A stretch of 64,000 bases of DNA from Ignavibacteria bacterium (lineage in GTDB: Bacteria > Bacteroidota > Ignavibacteria > Kapaibacteriales > UBA961): assembly GCA_016720145.1 (NCBI GenBank), contig JADJXV010000003.1, forward strand, positions 62,001-126,000. Direction: 5' to 3'. Positions 36,719-46,150 of this stretch are shown here, piece after piece. The translations under genes and the position numbers were made by a program. Each line of letters starts with the position of its first letter. The stretch's first letter is position 1. A model generated the notes under the pieces. The model made no database searches and was not told where the DNA came from. It saw nothing but the letters and a program-made list of their open reading frames with translations.

Positions 36719-39091
36719 TCAATGCAGTAAATTCAACTTTTGAACAGAATTACCCGAAGGTGTTTTGAGCTCAATCAGATATATTCCTGAAGCTATATCC
36801 GAAAAATCAAGCGACAACTGATGTTCACCGACTCTCCCATAAGTACTCACATAGAGGTCTTTGATTTTACTACCGGTTATATCGTACATTTCCAGTGAAA
36901 TTCTACCCGGCTTTGACACGATAAATTCTACTACAACCCCATGATTTGAAGGATTCGGATACAGCTCGAACGACTGACTTGTAGAATCAGATGTCGGTGG
37001 TATCCCGGTAATTGGCGTCTTCGTAATTGGGAAATCATAAAACGTCAAAGCTCCCATTGAACGCTGATTGGTGATCCAGGGTCCCTCGTAAGGTGTGTCG
37101 GTGTTTTCATAATAATTATCCCGTAAATAAGTTATTTTCGTTGCAGTTGACTTAGCTGCAAAATGCACAAATACAGTGTCATAATTACTGCTAACACCTA
37201 TAATTGTATCACTCTTATCCGTAGAAAATGCATCCTTGATATGAGCAGTAATATTCCTGAAGGGATACCGTTGCTCCACGAACATTCTCGTACTTTTCGG
37301 TGCAAATACCATTGCAAGTGTCGATTTGGTAGAATCAGTAAATCTCGCCGACTTTATCATTGGAGATTCTATTGCAATTGTATCATGCCATCCATATAAA
37401 TCCCTCGCCATGAGTCTGAAAAAATGTTCACCCAGAATCTGATACCCTTCATACGTAAAATGACAATCCAAATGACCAAAAATACCTGCAGTAGCAAGTA
37501 CTTCGACTTTTGGAAACAAATCCTTGAACGATCGTTGGAGTTCACGCAATTTACCCTGACTACTCCCTGCCGTACACCCTGGGTGAATTTGTGTAATATA
37601 GATACGTTCTAAATTCGGAAAATCAATATTCCAATGTTCATAGAGTGGTGTAAACAGTCGTAAATAATACGGATCAACATCTGACTCACCTTGATAGAAT
37701 ATCAACGCTTTGACTGCATTTGCAAGTCCTGATTTCTGTACTCTATACAGTAATCGTCCGTATAAACTACTCTGGTCTAGTGGATTAAGCTCATAGGGCT
37801 GATGTCTCTCGATATTTGTGCTCATTTCTCCTGCATTGATCAAGCATATAGGAATATTCATGTTCTGCATGAGTAATTTCTGAATATGAAATCCCCAGGC
37901 ACTCACATTTGTCCCGCCTTGATTTGTTATTGCCGTCGATAAAGCCCAAACGGTATCTTCCGGCTTTTTTGAACTGTTCAATCCAAACGTACGGCAAAAT
38001 TCATTCCTATACGTTGACTCCAATCTCCCTTGTATAGCATTAGATTGACCGTTAATAAGAAACACATCTCCGCTCACAATGTCCCTACGACGAGCGAGTA
38101 ACGTGTCTTTCGAGGATTTTCTTCCATAGATTGCAAATGAATATTCGGATAATTCTGCATGAATAGTTGGTGCAAAATCAAATGCAGCATCTATGCCATT
38201 ATAAACTAATTTTTGGGTGAGTCTTTTCATGAATTTGTTGTTCTTCTCAACAACAACTACAACAGAGTCGTACAAATTCTGAGGTATTTTCCCGGCTATT
38301 CGCACCACCGATGAATCATTCTTATCACGTGGATACAATTGCAAATCCTGAGGAATTGCAGTGAAAATTGGATTCTTTGGCAGAGAAGCCAATGGCCTGT
38401 CAATCGCATATTTTGTAAATAAATACTCTTCGACCGATTTTTTCTCTTCCGGAGTATATTCATGATCATACAGCATAAATTCCGCAAAATCTCCTATCAG
38501 GAAATTTGAACGTTGATATGCACCAAGAAATATCGTAGGATCAGTATTACTTCCAATATAGGCAGAGTCCATGAACTCACCGTCGAGATACTGCCTCACT
38601 GTCTGCTTGGCTTCATTGTAGATGACCGTCACTATATGAGGATGATACAAGATAAAATTCATATAAGAATACGAACTGTAATAGAAATTACCATGATTGA
38701 CAATCAATGGATTGTAATACATCGTATGTCCATTACCACTCACAGAGTTATTAGCAGAACCAAAATTATTCAACTGAACGACAAAAGTTAGAGAATAATC
38801 ATGCTTTACCGGATAAACCGACGGAGCATCCATGAATTGTGCATAGCCGCTGCCTCGAATAGCAGGAAGTCCATTGATACTGTTTTTTACTTGAAAAGGT
38901 CGGTTTACGACAAGCTGGCAATTCGCTACTTTTGTCGAATCAAGTGCATCCATCCAGGTAATTACCCAGCCGCTTGAGTCCTTGATCCCATAATCGGCTT
39001 TGAGCCAAAGTAGATTTCCTGCGATTGGTTGTGCAGATATATGTACTATCCCAATAAACATACAAAACACCACAACTATTACTTTTATCAT
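36719..39091 (-). CDS. Secreted SASA-type carbohydrate esterase with lectin-like domain and T9SS tail
   Basis: About 790 residues from the ATG at 39089-39091, which has AAGG eight nt upstream; the open frame extends to 39142. After a signal peptide (MIKVIVVVFCMFIGIVHISA) there is a LamG/concanavalin-like region (about 20-200). The SASA (sialate O-acetylesterase) domain has the GQSN motif (FLINGQSNAIQG) with the nucleophile Ser, YQGESDVD, and the D-x-x-H motif in GHLDCHFTYEGY. A T9SS sorting domain begins SFELYPNPSN. It would remove acetyl groups from glycans outside the cell. Last gene of the mutB operon, 4 bp after the lipase-like gene. Confidence 0.88.
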   Translation of the reverse strand: MIKVIVVVFCMFIGIVHISAQPIAGNLLWLKADYGIKDSSGWVITWMDALDSTKVANCQLVVNRPFQVKNSINGLPAIRGSGYAQFMDAPSVYPVKHDYSLTFVVQLNNFGSANNSVSGNGHTMYYNPLIVNHGNFYYSSYSYMNFILYHPHIVTVIYNEAKQTVRQYLDGEFMDSAYIGSNTDPTIFLGAYQRSNFLIGDFAEFMLYDHEYTPEEKKSVEEYLFTKYAIDRPLASLPKNPIFTAIPQDLQLYPRDKNDSSVVRIAGKIPQNLYDSVVVVVEKNNKFMKRLTQKLVYNGIDAAFDFAPTIHAELSEYSFAIYGRKSSKDTLLARRRDIVSGDVFLINGQSNAIQGRLESTYRNEFCRTFGLNSSKKPEDTVWALSTAITNQGGTNVSAWGFHIQKLLMQNMNIPICLINAGEMSTNIERHQPYELNPLDQSSLYGRLLYRVQKSGLANAVKALIFYQGESDVDPYYLRLFTPLYEHWNIDFPNLERIYITQIHPGCTAGSSQGKLRELQRSFKDLFPKVEVLATAGIFGHLDCHFTYEGYQILGEHFFRLMARDLYGWHDTIAIESPMIKSARFTDSTKSTLAMVFAPKSTRMFVEQRYPFRNITAHIKDAFSTDKSDTIIGVSSNYDTVFVHFAAKSTATKITYLRDNYYENTDTPYEGPWITNQRSMGALTFYDFPITKTPITGIPPTSDSTSQSFELYPNPSNHGVVVEFIVSKPGRISLEMYDITGSKIKDLYVSTYGRVGEHQLSLDFSDIASGIYLIELKTPSGNSVQKLNLLH

Positions 39092-39095
39092 AACG

Positions 39096-40457
39096 TTACC
39101 TTGATATTGACCATTGTTTAGTCGTCGTAAATTGATTACCAAATGAATTTTTAACGGTAATCGTGAATTCTATATTTTTCTGCCAATTGACTTCTGTGGG
39201 AAACGAACAAAATGCCTGCACAATGACTGCACCGCTATTTTTACGTACCAAGCTAACAGATTGTGAGGTGAATTTTGTTTGCTTGCCATTTTCCTCCGAC
39301 GCTATTATTTCTATTTTGCAACGGCTTGGTGGTAGATAGTCTGAAAATTCTATCATAAGCGCAGGAGAATTATCATTAATTTTATAGAATTCTGCGCCTT
39401 TGAATTCCGGCTGGTCTTCGAGTGAAATACGCTGAATCTCTGTGCTGTTTTTCAAGTGGTCTTCATGCACAGAATTGAGAGTAATTGTCTGCGAAATTCT
39501 CTGCCGACTCTTATCCTGGACGAACCACGGAATTTCCTTCATTGTCTGGCTTTTGACACTCACCACGCCGTCACCGCTTTCGAATAATGACTCCACTCCA
39601 AAACCCAACACACCCATCACCCGTCGAAGAATTTCCTGCACAGCAGTTTTATTAAGTCCTTTTGTTTCTTTGAGTAATTGTACATCACCCACTACACTCA
39701 CATATTCTACATCAAGCGGATGAGGTGCATAGCCGAGCTTTTGCAGATAGACGCCACCATCCTCCGGTCGTCGTAAATCTCGCACAGCATACGCATCAAA
39801 AGGCACGTCACTTTCGGCTGATTTGAAGATATTGAGCGCCTGCTCGAGGAGGAATTTGGAAGCAAAATTTGGATCGTCTTTGAGCTTGGAAGTGAGGGCT
39901 GATTTCCAATTCCATGCTTTTGCAAATGCAGAACCTTGATGAGGTGTGCCGATGGTAATTAAACGCTGTACTCTATGATCCGAAATATGACGGGTAAGAT
40001 AGCTTCTACTCGCGAGACCGCCCATGCTATAGCCGATGAGAATCACCTTTTCCGAGTTAGTACGCTTGAGTACAAGTGTAATATATTGTTCGAGTTCCAT
40101 ACGCCAAGACTCTACAGAATCTATCGGATTACTAAATGACACTGTAAAGAAATCAGCAGGGTCTGAATTGTCCTGCGATCCACGGCCTGGTTCGAGAATA
40201 CATCGACCGTTATGTTTCTTGAGTACTCCTCCGAACTGTAAGCCGAGTTCTTTTTCATAATACTTCACAGCATGAGAATCCCATACAGTGGACTTTTGCC
40301 CAAGACCATGAACGAGAATTATCGGATATGGAATTTGTGAAGAAGTAAAGCGCGATGTACCGCCAAACTGTTGTAAATGATTGAGGGTAGGAACAGTTGA
40401 GCAATTACTCAGCAGAAGCACGCTGGCTAACCAAAGAATAGTATTTTTTAGGTTCAT
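39096..40457 (-). CDS. Lipase-like alpha/beta hydrolase lipoprotein
   Basis: 453 residues. The signal has lipobox LLSNCS. The hydrolase domain begins YPIILVHGLGQ and has the nucleophile elbow GYSMGGLA; IGTPHQGSAFAKAW follows, as in PGAP1- and lipase-like enzymes. The C-terminal part (about 310-450) looks like a beta sandwich. Its ATG overlaps the DUF1501 stop in the sequence ATGA. It is therefore part of the same transcript, and anchored to the membrane while its neighbours are exported. Confidence 0.87.
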   Translation of the reverse strand: MNLKNTILWLASVLLLSNCSTVPTLNHLQQFGGTSRFTSSQIPYPIILVHGLGQKSTVWDSHAVKYYEKELGLQFGGVLKKHNGRCILEPGRGSQDNSDPADFFTVSFSNPIDSVESWRMELEQYITLVLKRTNSEKVILIGYSMGGLASRSYLTRHISDHRVQRLITIGTPHQGSAFAKAWNWKSALTSKLKDDPNFASKFLLEQALNIFKSAESDVPFDAYAVRDLRRPEDGGVYLQKLGYAPHPLDVEYVSVVGDVQLLKETKGLNKTAVQEILRRVMGVLGFGVESLFESGDGVVSVKSQTMKEIPWFVQDKSRQRISQTITLNSVHEDHLKNSTEIQRISLEDQPEFKGAEFYKINDNSPALMIEFSDYLPPSRCKIEIIASEENGKQTKFTSQSVSLVRKNSGAVIVQAFCSFPTEVNWQKNIEFTITVKNSFGNQFTTTKQWSISR

Positions 40458-41974
40458 TGAGTCATCTTTACAAAACTTCCATGAAACTTTTGATTGCCCG
40501 ACATGCCTTCTATGTAGTATGCCCCTGATGCCAAGACACTTACATCAATATCTACTCCGTAGCTTTGATTAAAGCGTAGAGATGGCTCATATTGTCTGCC
40601 TTCGATTGAGAAGATTTTGAGCGAATTGATTTCTTTTGAATGGATGGACACCGTGCATTTTGTCGTGCAGGGATTGGGTGAGATCAATGGTGCTGTTTCA
40701 GACAAAGATGGTGAGTTAATAAATGAAATTTTATTTACTAAATGTGGTAAAAACATAGGGAACATTGCCTCTGCGGATACGCCGAACCATGAAGACAATA
40801 GCGTAGCATATATTTGACGGAAATCAGTGTCGAATCGAAGATTTCCATCTGCATCAAGATTATTCAAATCCGGATTTTTTCCATAAAGACCACCTTTTAT
40901 ATTCGATCCGATGACAAATACAGGACCTGCAGCTCCATGATCTGTGCCAGAGCCGGTCGGTGCAAGTCTTCGACCGAATTCTGAATATAATACTAACACA
41001 ATTCGGTCAGCAATTCCAAGGTTTTCAATATCTTGCTGAAACGCACCTACTGCTGAATCGATAATCTTCAACGCTTGATCATGATAGAGTATCAGACCTT
41101 CGTGATTATCAAACATATTATCGGTGACTAATGAAAATACACTTGATTCCAAGCCCGAAGCCACCAATCGAGCAACATGTGCCAAATCCTCACCAACTGT
41201 ATTATTTTTAGGGTATTGCAATGTATTCTTTACAGAATTTTCTTCAATTGCAGTGAGTGTTTTTAGATACACATGCGATTGATTCTGCATGGTTAGCACA
41301 TAATCCTGTTCTCGCTTTGATCCAAAGGTAGCCTTGGTTGAATTTCCCGGCTTTTCAGGTACAGGTACCGTACCTCGATATGCAAATCCATATTGGTTTT
41401 GAGACCCCTGCAGCAGTCGGCTGACCGATCTTGTAAACTCAATAGCCGGTGGATGCAATGGAGGTGATTCTGAAATATGAGGGTATTTTGATTCTAAATA
41501 TCTTCCCATCCAACCACTTTCCTCAAATTTATCTGCATCACTTCCTGAGAGCCAAATATCTGTCGAACGAAAATGAGATAGATCTTGATTTGGATATCCG
41601 ACGTTTTGAAGAATTGCCATTTTACCGTCATCAAAGCAATTTCTCAGCTCGGGCATAGCATGATGAAATCCTACACTATCTGTCCCCGAAATTCGCAACA
41701 CATCCTTTGGTGCAATAGCGCAAGATCCACCCGGGTTATCACCACGAATTTTATAGTAAATATCATTGGTAAACGGTACAAGGGTGTTGAGTCCGTCATT
41801 ACCGCCAAACATTCTCAAGAGCACGATTACCCGGTCTTCAATTGGAGGTAAATTATCACTAAGAGCCAGGATAGGATCTCTAGCAAGTGCATGATTCAGC
41901 GAGGTATAGTTCACGAATGGAAGCGCAGCACCTGTTTGCAGTATAGTCCGTAAAATTTGTCTCCGAGTCATCAT
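40454..41974 (-). CDS. DUF1501 protein with Tat-like signal and T9SS tail
   Basis: 506 residues. The start MMTRRQILRTILQTGAALPF is a twin-arginine-like signal. The DUF1501 core (alkaline-phosphatase-like fold) includes LLRMFGGNDGLNTLVPF and LYSEFGRRLAPTGSGTDHG, with conserved Asp/His residues that may bind metal. From about residue 428 the tail NPCTTKCTVSIHSKEINSL ... SGAYYIEGM resembles a T9SS sorting domain. DUF1501 almost always pairs with DUF1800, as here. The activity of the family is not established. It lies 9 bp after the DUF1800 gene. Confidence 0.88.
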   Translation of the reverse strand: MMTRRQILRTILQTGAALPFVNYTSLNHALARDPILALSDNLPPIEDRVIVLLRMFGGNDGLNTLVPFTNDIYYKIRGDNPGGSCAIAPKDVLRISGTDSVGFHHAMPELRNCFDDGKMAILQNVGYPNQDLSHFRSTDIWLSGSDADKFEESGWMGRYLESKYPHISESPPLHPPAIEFTRSVSRLLQGSQNQYGFAYRGTVPVPEKPGNSTKATFGSKREQDYVLTMQNQSHVYLKTLTAIEENSVKNTLQYPKNNTVGEDLAHVARLVASGLESSVFSLVTDNMFDNHEGLILYHDQALKIIDSAVGAFQQDIENLGIADRIVLVLYSEFGRRLAPTGSGTDHGAAGPVFVIGSNIKGGLYGKNPDLNNLDADGNLRFDTDFRQIYATLLSSWFGVSAEAMFPMFLPHLVNKISFINSPSLSETAPLISPNPCTTKCTVSIHSKEINSLKIFSIEGRQYEPSLRFNQSYGVDIDVSVLASGAYYIEGMSGNQKFHGSFVKMTQ

Positions 41975-41983
41975 GTACTATCC

Positions 41984-43504
41984 TTAATAGAGTTGAAAAG
42001 CAGGGTGTGAAACAATACTCAATAAACATTTGACAATACGTTCCTCCACTCGCTGCTTGGGGTCATTAATATCCCATTCATACACTTTACCCCCATCGAG
42101 TATTGCCTCCTGAAATTGAAGAACTTCATCGGTTGTCAAGGTATGTGGTAGTAAATAGTTGGCAAATTCAATGGCAAGAAGTGCAGGATTATTAATGTTT
42201 TCAAATCGATTTGCAAATTTGAGCACATCAAATCTATAGATTGACGGAGGTGTGGGATATGATATCGTAAATACTTTATTCTGAACTACTTCCCGTGCAA
42301 ATTGCAGACGCCTCGACAGCACCGATGGATTCACCCAATCCCTTTTTCCCTTCCAACCACTGACATTAGGTGGATTATACATGAGCTGCCCCCAAAACTC
42401 AAGCCGCATGGTAATATCACCCGGACGCACTTGCTCTTTATGAAAGTCAGGAACATCCTGTAAATCACATTGTCGAACCATACCAATAATATAATCTATA
42501 CGTGATTTTTTAAGAACCCCGCGACTATCTTCATGAAAGAAAGCTTCACTGCCAAGTAGCTCTCTCAGTACCGGTTTCAATTCCCAATTATTTGATTTAA
42601 AAGTACTTGCGAGCTCATGAACTATATTCTTATCCGGCTCATCACCTATAAATTCACTATAGAGTTTTTTGCAAATATAGACAGCGATTTGCTCGGCACG
42701 CTCTTCAAAAAGTATTCGAATGATATCGTCCGTGTTCCATTTACCAGTCTGGCCTAAGTATGTCTTTTCGCTATCATCCCATCGCTCGGGAATAAACCGA
42801 CTGAATTTTGGTAAATATTCTTCTCCCAGCTCACTTGGCTTTGAGAACCAACCGGTGAGTCCTCGTGCAGCTTCATATACATCCTTTTGGGTATAGTTTC
42901 TATTATTATTTTCATCAAAAATACCAACTGTATGCAGCTCCATCATTTCACGCGCATAATTCTCATTAATATACTTTTTACCTTCATGTACATAACTATA
43001 GTGAAGACTTAGGAAGAGTTCCATTGCCATATTTTGAGTAATTTCTTTGATAAACGCCTTAAAATTACCCATACACATTTTCTGCAATAATCGGTACTGA
43101 ACATAGAGATGCTGTGCTACTTCGATATTCATTTTGACATCAGTTGCAAAATGACCATGCCAGAAGAGTACAAGTCGCTCTTGTAAGCTCACAGGTGTAT
43201 CGCGGATATTCATGAGCCACCATTGATAAAACATCTCAACATGGCGTTTGTTTGTCCAAAACCAATTCACATAATCAACCTCATTTTGAGGATACGTTGG
43301 AGAGTATTTACCTGACCATTCATCAATATACTCATCTCCCAAGTCGAAGGATACAAACAAGTTGTCAAGTGTTTTAGATAGTCCTTCTTCGACTGATTGG
43401 AGTATTTCTTCATGCGTAGGAGCAATGGTAGCTCGGCGTAACAAGTGGGATGCGCTGGCATAATCATACGGGTGATCTATAGAAGGTACAAACGCTTTAA
43501 GCAT
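41984..43504 (-). CDS. DUF1800 domain protein
   Basis: 506 residues and largely helical. It matches DUF1800 through ASHLLRRATIAPTHEEI near the start, FWHGHFAT, NENYAREMMELHTVG, EAARGLTGWFS and NPPNVSGWKGKRDWV. No signal peptide is obvious. The family occurs next to DUF1501 in many Gram-negative bacteria and its function is unknown. It lies 31 bp after mutB and 9 bp before DUF1501, so a single operon is likely. Confidence 0.9.
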   Translation of the reverse strand: MLKAFVPSIDHPYDYASASHLLRRATIAPTHEEILQSVEEGLSKTLDNLFVSFDLGDEYIDEWSGKYSPTYPQNEVDYVNWFWTNKRHVEMFYQWWLMNIRDTPVSLQERLVLFWHGHFATDVKMNIEVAQHLYVQYRLLQKMCMGNFKAFIKEITQNMAMELFLSLHYSYVHEGKKYINENYAREMMELHTVGIFDENNNRNYTQKDVYEAARGLTGWFSKPSELGEEYLPKFSRFIPERWDDSEKTYLGQTGKWNTDDIIRILFEERAEQIAVYICKKLYSEFIGDEPDKNIVHELASTFKSNNWELKPVLRELLGSEAFFHEDSRGVLKKSRIDYIIGMVRQCDLQDVPDFHKEQVRPGDITMRLEFWGQLMYNPPNVSGWKGKRDWVNPSVLSRRLQFAREVVQNKVFTISYPTPPSIYRFDVLKFANRFENINNPALLAIEFANYLLPHTLTTDEVLQFQEAILDGGKVYEWDINDPKQRVEERIVKCLLSIVSHPAFQLY

Positions 43505-43535
43505 ATACTTTTAAATAATTTTCTCTATAATTAGT

Positions 43536-45665
43536 TTATTCAAAGACTACTTTTTCGATACATTCGAGCACTTCACGTGCAGCATGTACAATATTAGTAC
43601 CAGGTCCAAATACCGCAGCGACACCGGCATCAAATAAAAATTGATAATCTTTCGGAGGAATCACTCCACCTGCTATCACAATAATTTCGCCGGCATCCTG
43701 ACGCTTTAATTCACTAATTAATAAAGGTATTAACGTTTTGTGTCCTGCTGCCTGACTCGACACCCCAATCACATGTACATCCGATTCGATTGCTTGTCGA
43801 GCAGCTTCCTCCGGAGTCTGAAAAAGTGATCCTATATCAACATCAAAACCAATATCAGCAAAACCTGTCGCGATCACATGCGCTCCCCTGTCGTGTCCGT
43901 CCTGACCGAGCTTGGCGATCATTATTCTTGGACGCCGACCAGCGCGTTTTGCAAAAGCATCTACATCATTTTTAAGAGCTGTAAATTCAGCATTATCTCG
44001 ATTTGCCATAGCATAGACTCCACTGATTGAAGAATGATGCGCTTCGTAGCGTGTAAACACACTCGCCATTGCATCGGTAATTTCACCGACAGTCGCCCTC
44101 AATCTCGCGGCCGTAATCGCCACTTCCAATAAATTCCCTGTTCCCTTCGCTGCATCTGTGATTGCTACAAGTGCCGACTGTACTGCCGTCGTATCTCTAG
44201 TAGTACGAATAGCTTGCAAGCGTTCAATCTGAGAGAGTCTGACTGCTGTATTATCGATATCAAGAATATCGATGTCCTCCCCAGTCTCGGGCTTATACTT
44301 GTTCACACCTACAATCACATCTTGCGCTTGATCGATCGCCGCCTGACGCCTTGCTGCTGATTCTTCAATCTTCATTTTGGGTATTTGCGCTTGAATTGCT
44401 TTTGTCATACCTCCGAAGCCGTCAATTTGTTCCATTATTACACGAGCTTCTTTCACCAAAGAATGCGTGAGCGATTCGATATAATACGAACCGCCAAGCG
44501 GGTCGGCGACTTTGGTAATATGGGTTTCTTCGGCGATAATTAACTGAGTATTGCGGGCAATGCGGGCTGAGAAATCGGTAGGTAGTCCGAGCGCTTCGTC
44601 AAAAGAATTGGTATGGAGCGACTGTGTACCACCAAGAACGGCAGCCATCGCTTCAATAGTCGTGCGGATGACATTATTATACGGATCCTGCGCCGCGAGT
44701 GACCAACCCGATGTCTGACAATGAGTACGCAATGCAAGCGAGATTTGTTTTTTAGGGTTGAATTGTTGAATTAATTCCGCCCACAGAATACGTCCGGCAC
44801 GAAGCTTGGCAATTTCCATGAAAAAATTCATCCCGATACCCCAAAAGAACGACAGACGAGGCGCAAAGTCATCTATCGCGAGTCCTTTAGAAAGAGCAGC
44901 GCGCACATACTCTAGGCCGTCTAAGATGGTAAAGGCAAGTTCTTGTGCAGCATTCCCACCCGCCTCATGAATATGATATCCGCTGATACTCACGGAATTA
45001 AACTTGGGCATGAATTTACTCGTAAATTCAATAATATCAGCCACTATCCGCATTGATGGTGCCGGAGGATAGATGTATGTATTCCGCACCATGAATTCTT
45101 TGAGAATATCATTTTGTATCGTGCCGGAGAGTGTTTCGGGGTTCACGCCTTGTTCTTCACCGGCTACAATGAACATTGCAAGGATCGGAATCACCGCGCC
45201 ATTCATCGTCATCGACACGGACATTTGATCGAGAGGAATTTCATGGAAGAGTATCTTCATATCTTCAACAGAATCAATCGCTACGCCTGCTTTCCCGACA
45301 TCACCGACGACGCGCTCGTGATCTGAATCATACCCACGGTGTGTAGCGAGGTCAAAGGCAACGGAAAGTCCTTTTTGTCCGCCGGCGAGATTGCGTCTAT
45401 AGAACGCATTCGACGCCTCAGCAGTCGAGAAGCCCGCATATTGGCGGATTGTCCACGGGCGGTTCGTGTACATGGTTGAATATGGGCCACGTGTGAAGGG
45501 ATAGAGTCCCGGAAAAGACTCCTGATATTCAATTTTTTCGAGGTCTTCGGCAGAATAGAGCGGATAAATCGGAATTCCTTCAGGCGATTCCCAGGTAAGC
45601 GATTCGACAGATTTGGTTTTGAGTTCTTTCGTTGCCTGAGCAAGCCATTCGGAACGTGTTGTCAT
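43536..45665 (-). CDS. mutB: Methylmalonyl-CoA mutase large subunit
   Basis: 709 residues. The TIM-barrel part has PWTIRQYAGFSTAEASNAF and the substrate-contacting GLSVAFDLATHRGYDSDH. The C-terminal B12 domain has the DxHxxG signature in GQDGHDRGAHVIA, plus GVSSQAAGHKTLIPLL. It interconverts succinyl-CoA and (R)-methylmalonyl-CoA with adenosylcobalamin. No small subunit or MeaB chaperone gene is adjacent. Its upstream region, including the likely promoter, is duplicated at 49.6 kb. Other B12-linked elements in the window are the riboswitch and BtuG-like gene at 19.6 kb. Confidence 0.96.
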   Translation of the reverse strand: MTTRSEWLAQATKELKTKSVESLTWESPEGIPIYPLYSAEDLEKIEYQESFPGLYPFTRGPYSTMYTNRPWTIRQYAGFSTAEASNAFYRRNLAGGQKGLSVAFDLATHRGYDSDHERVVGDVGKAGVAIDSVEDMKILFHEIPLDQMSVSMTMNGAVIPILAMFIVAGEEQGVNPETLSGTIQNDILKEFMVRNTYIYPPAPSMRIVADIIEFTSKFMPKFNSVSISGYHIHEAGGNAAQELAFTILDGLEYVRAALSKGLAIDDFAPRLSFFWGIGMNFFMEIAKLRAGRILWAELIQQFNPKKQISLALRTHCQTSGWSLAAQDPYNNVIRTTIEAMAAVLGGTQSLHTNSFDEALGLPTDFSARIARNTQLIIAEETHITKVADPLGGSYYIESLTHSLVKEARVIMEQIDGFGGMTKAIQAQIPKMKIEESAARRQAAIDQAQDVIVGVNKYKPETGEDIDILDIDNTAVRLSQIERLQAIRTTRDTTAVQSALVAITDAAKGTGNLLEVAITAARLRATVGEITDAMASVFTRYEAHHSSISGVYAMANRDNAEFTALKNDVDAFAKRAGRRPRIMIAKLGQDGHDRGAHVIATGFADIGFDVDIGSLFQTPEEAARQAIESDVHVIGVSSQAAGHKTLIPLLISELKRQDAGEIIVIAGGVIPPKDYQFLFDAGVAAVFGPGTNIVHAAREVLECIEKVVFE

Positions 45666-45702
45666 AATGAAGTAGCGGGTTAGTATCTATTAATCACATC
45701 TT

Positions 45703-45793
45703 ATTCCTGCAAATTAACTACAAGTGCAAAACTTGCAAAAATGTTTTTGTCGGGGAGGTGGAATGGAGTGTGGTGGGCAGTGGCTAATTCATT
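45703..45793. repeat. 91-bp direct repeat, left copy, with the likely mutB promoter
   Basis: Starts ATTCCTGCAAATT and ends GGCTAATTCATT, 38 bp upstream of mutB. On the minus strand TTTG, 18 nt of spacer and TTAATTTG (near consensus) form a promoter, with an internal inverted repeat CAAGT-GCAAA-ACTTG overlapping it. It abuts palindromic element A exactly. Three mismatches separate it from the right copy. Confidence 0.85.
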
Positions 45794-46086
45794 TCCCGTC
45801 CGGTCAGTTATTTTAACTGACCGTCAACACATACCGACGAAACGTCTGGCTCATCCGTACTTAGGTTATGTGGTTACCTCTTCTTCCACTTACAATTTAC
45901 AAAATCTCAGCACTATTGCGATAGCTTTACTGTTTCAAACGGCGAAGGTGGATATCGTACAGTACGTTTTAGCGGAAAGTGTTGACGGGAAAATAGCTTC
46001 ATCGCACAAATCGGGGACTATGACAATCCTGCAGATTTTTCAGCGGTAAGTGTGAACGGACAGTTCTAAAAACTGACCGGACGGAA
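45794..46086. repeat. Palindromic repeat element A (293 bp)
   Basis: Both ends are inverted copies of one unit: left TCCCGTCCGGTCAGTT, right AACTGACCGGACGG. Each end folds into a hairpin such as CGGTCAGTTA-TTT-TAACTGACCG. After the hairpin each end continues TCAACACnTACCG ... AAACGT. A third copy, in inverted orientation, lies at about 45958-45990. On the plus strand a short conserved peptide GGYRTVRFSG can be read near the third copy, also seen in element B. It directly follows the OLD gene (64 bp). Confidence 0.82.
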
Positions 46087-46150
46087 AAACTAATAGCGCT
46101 AAATGGTCATGCTATAAATCCAATTGTGATAACTGTTTGGACGTAAAAAG

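Noticed and set aside
45741..46049. Plus-strand open frame over the left repeat and element A
   Set aside because: It lies entirely within repeat sequence. The right repeat copy gives a similar start (49549-49731), so both are by-products of the duplication.
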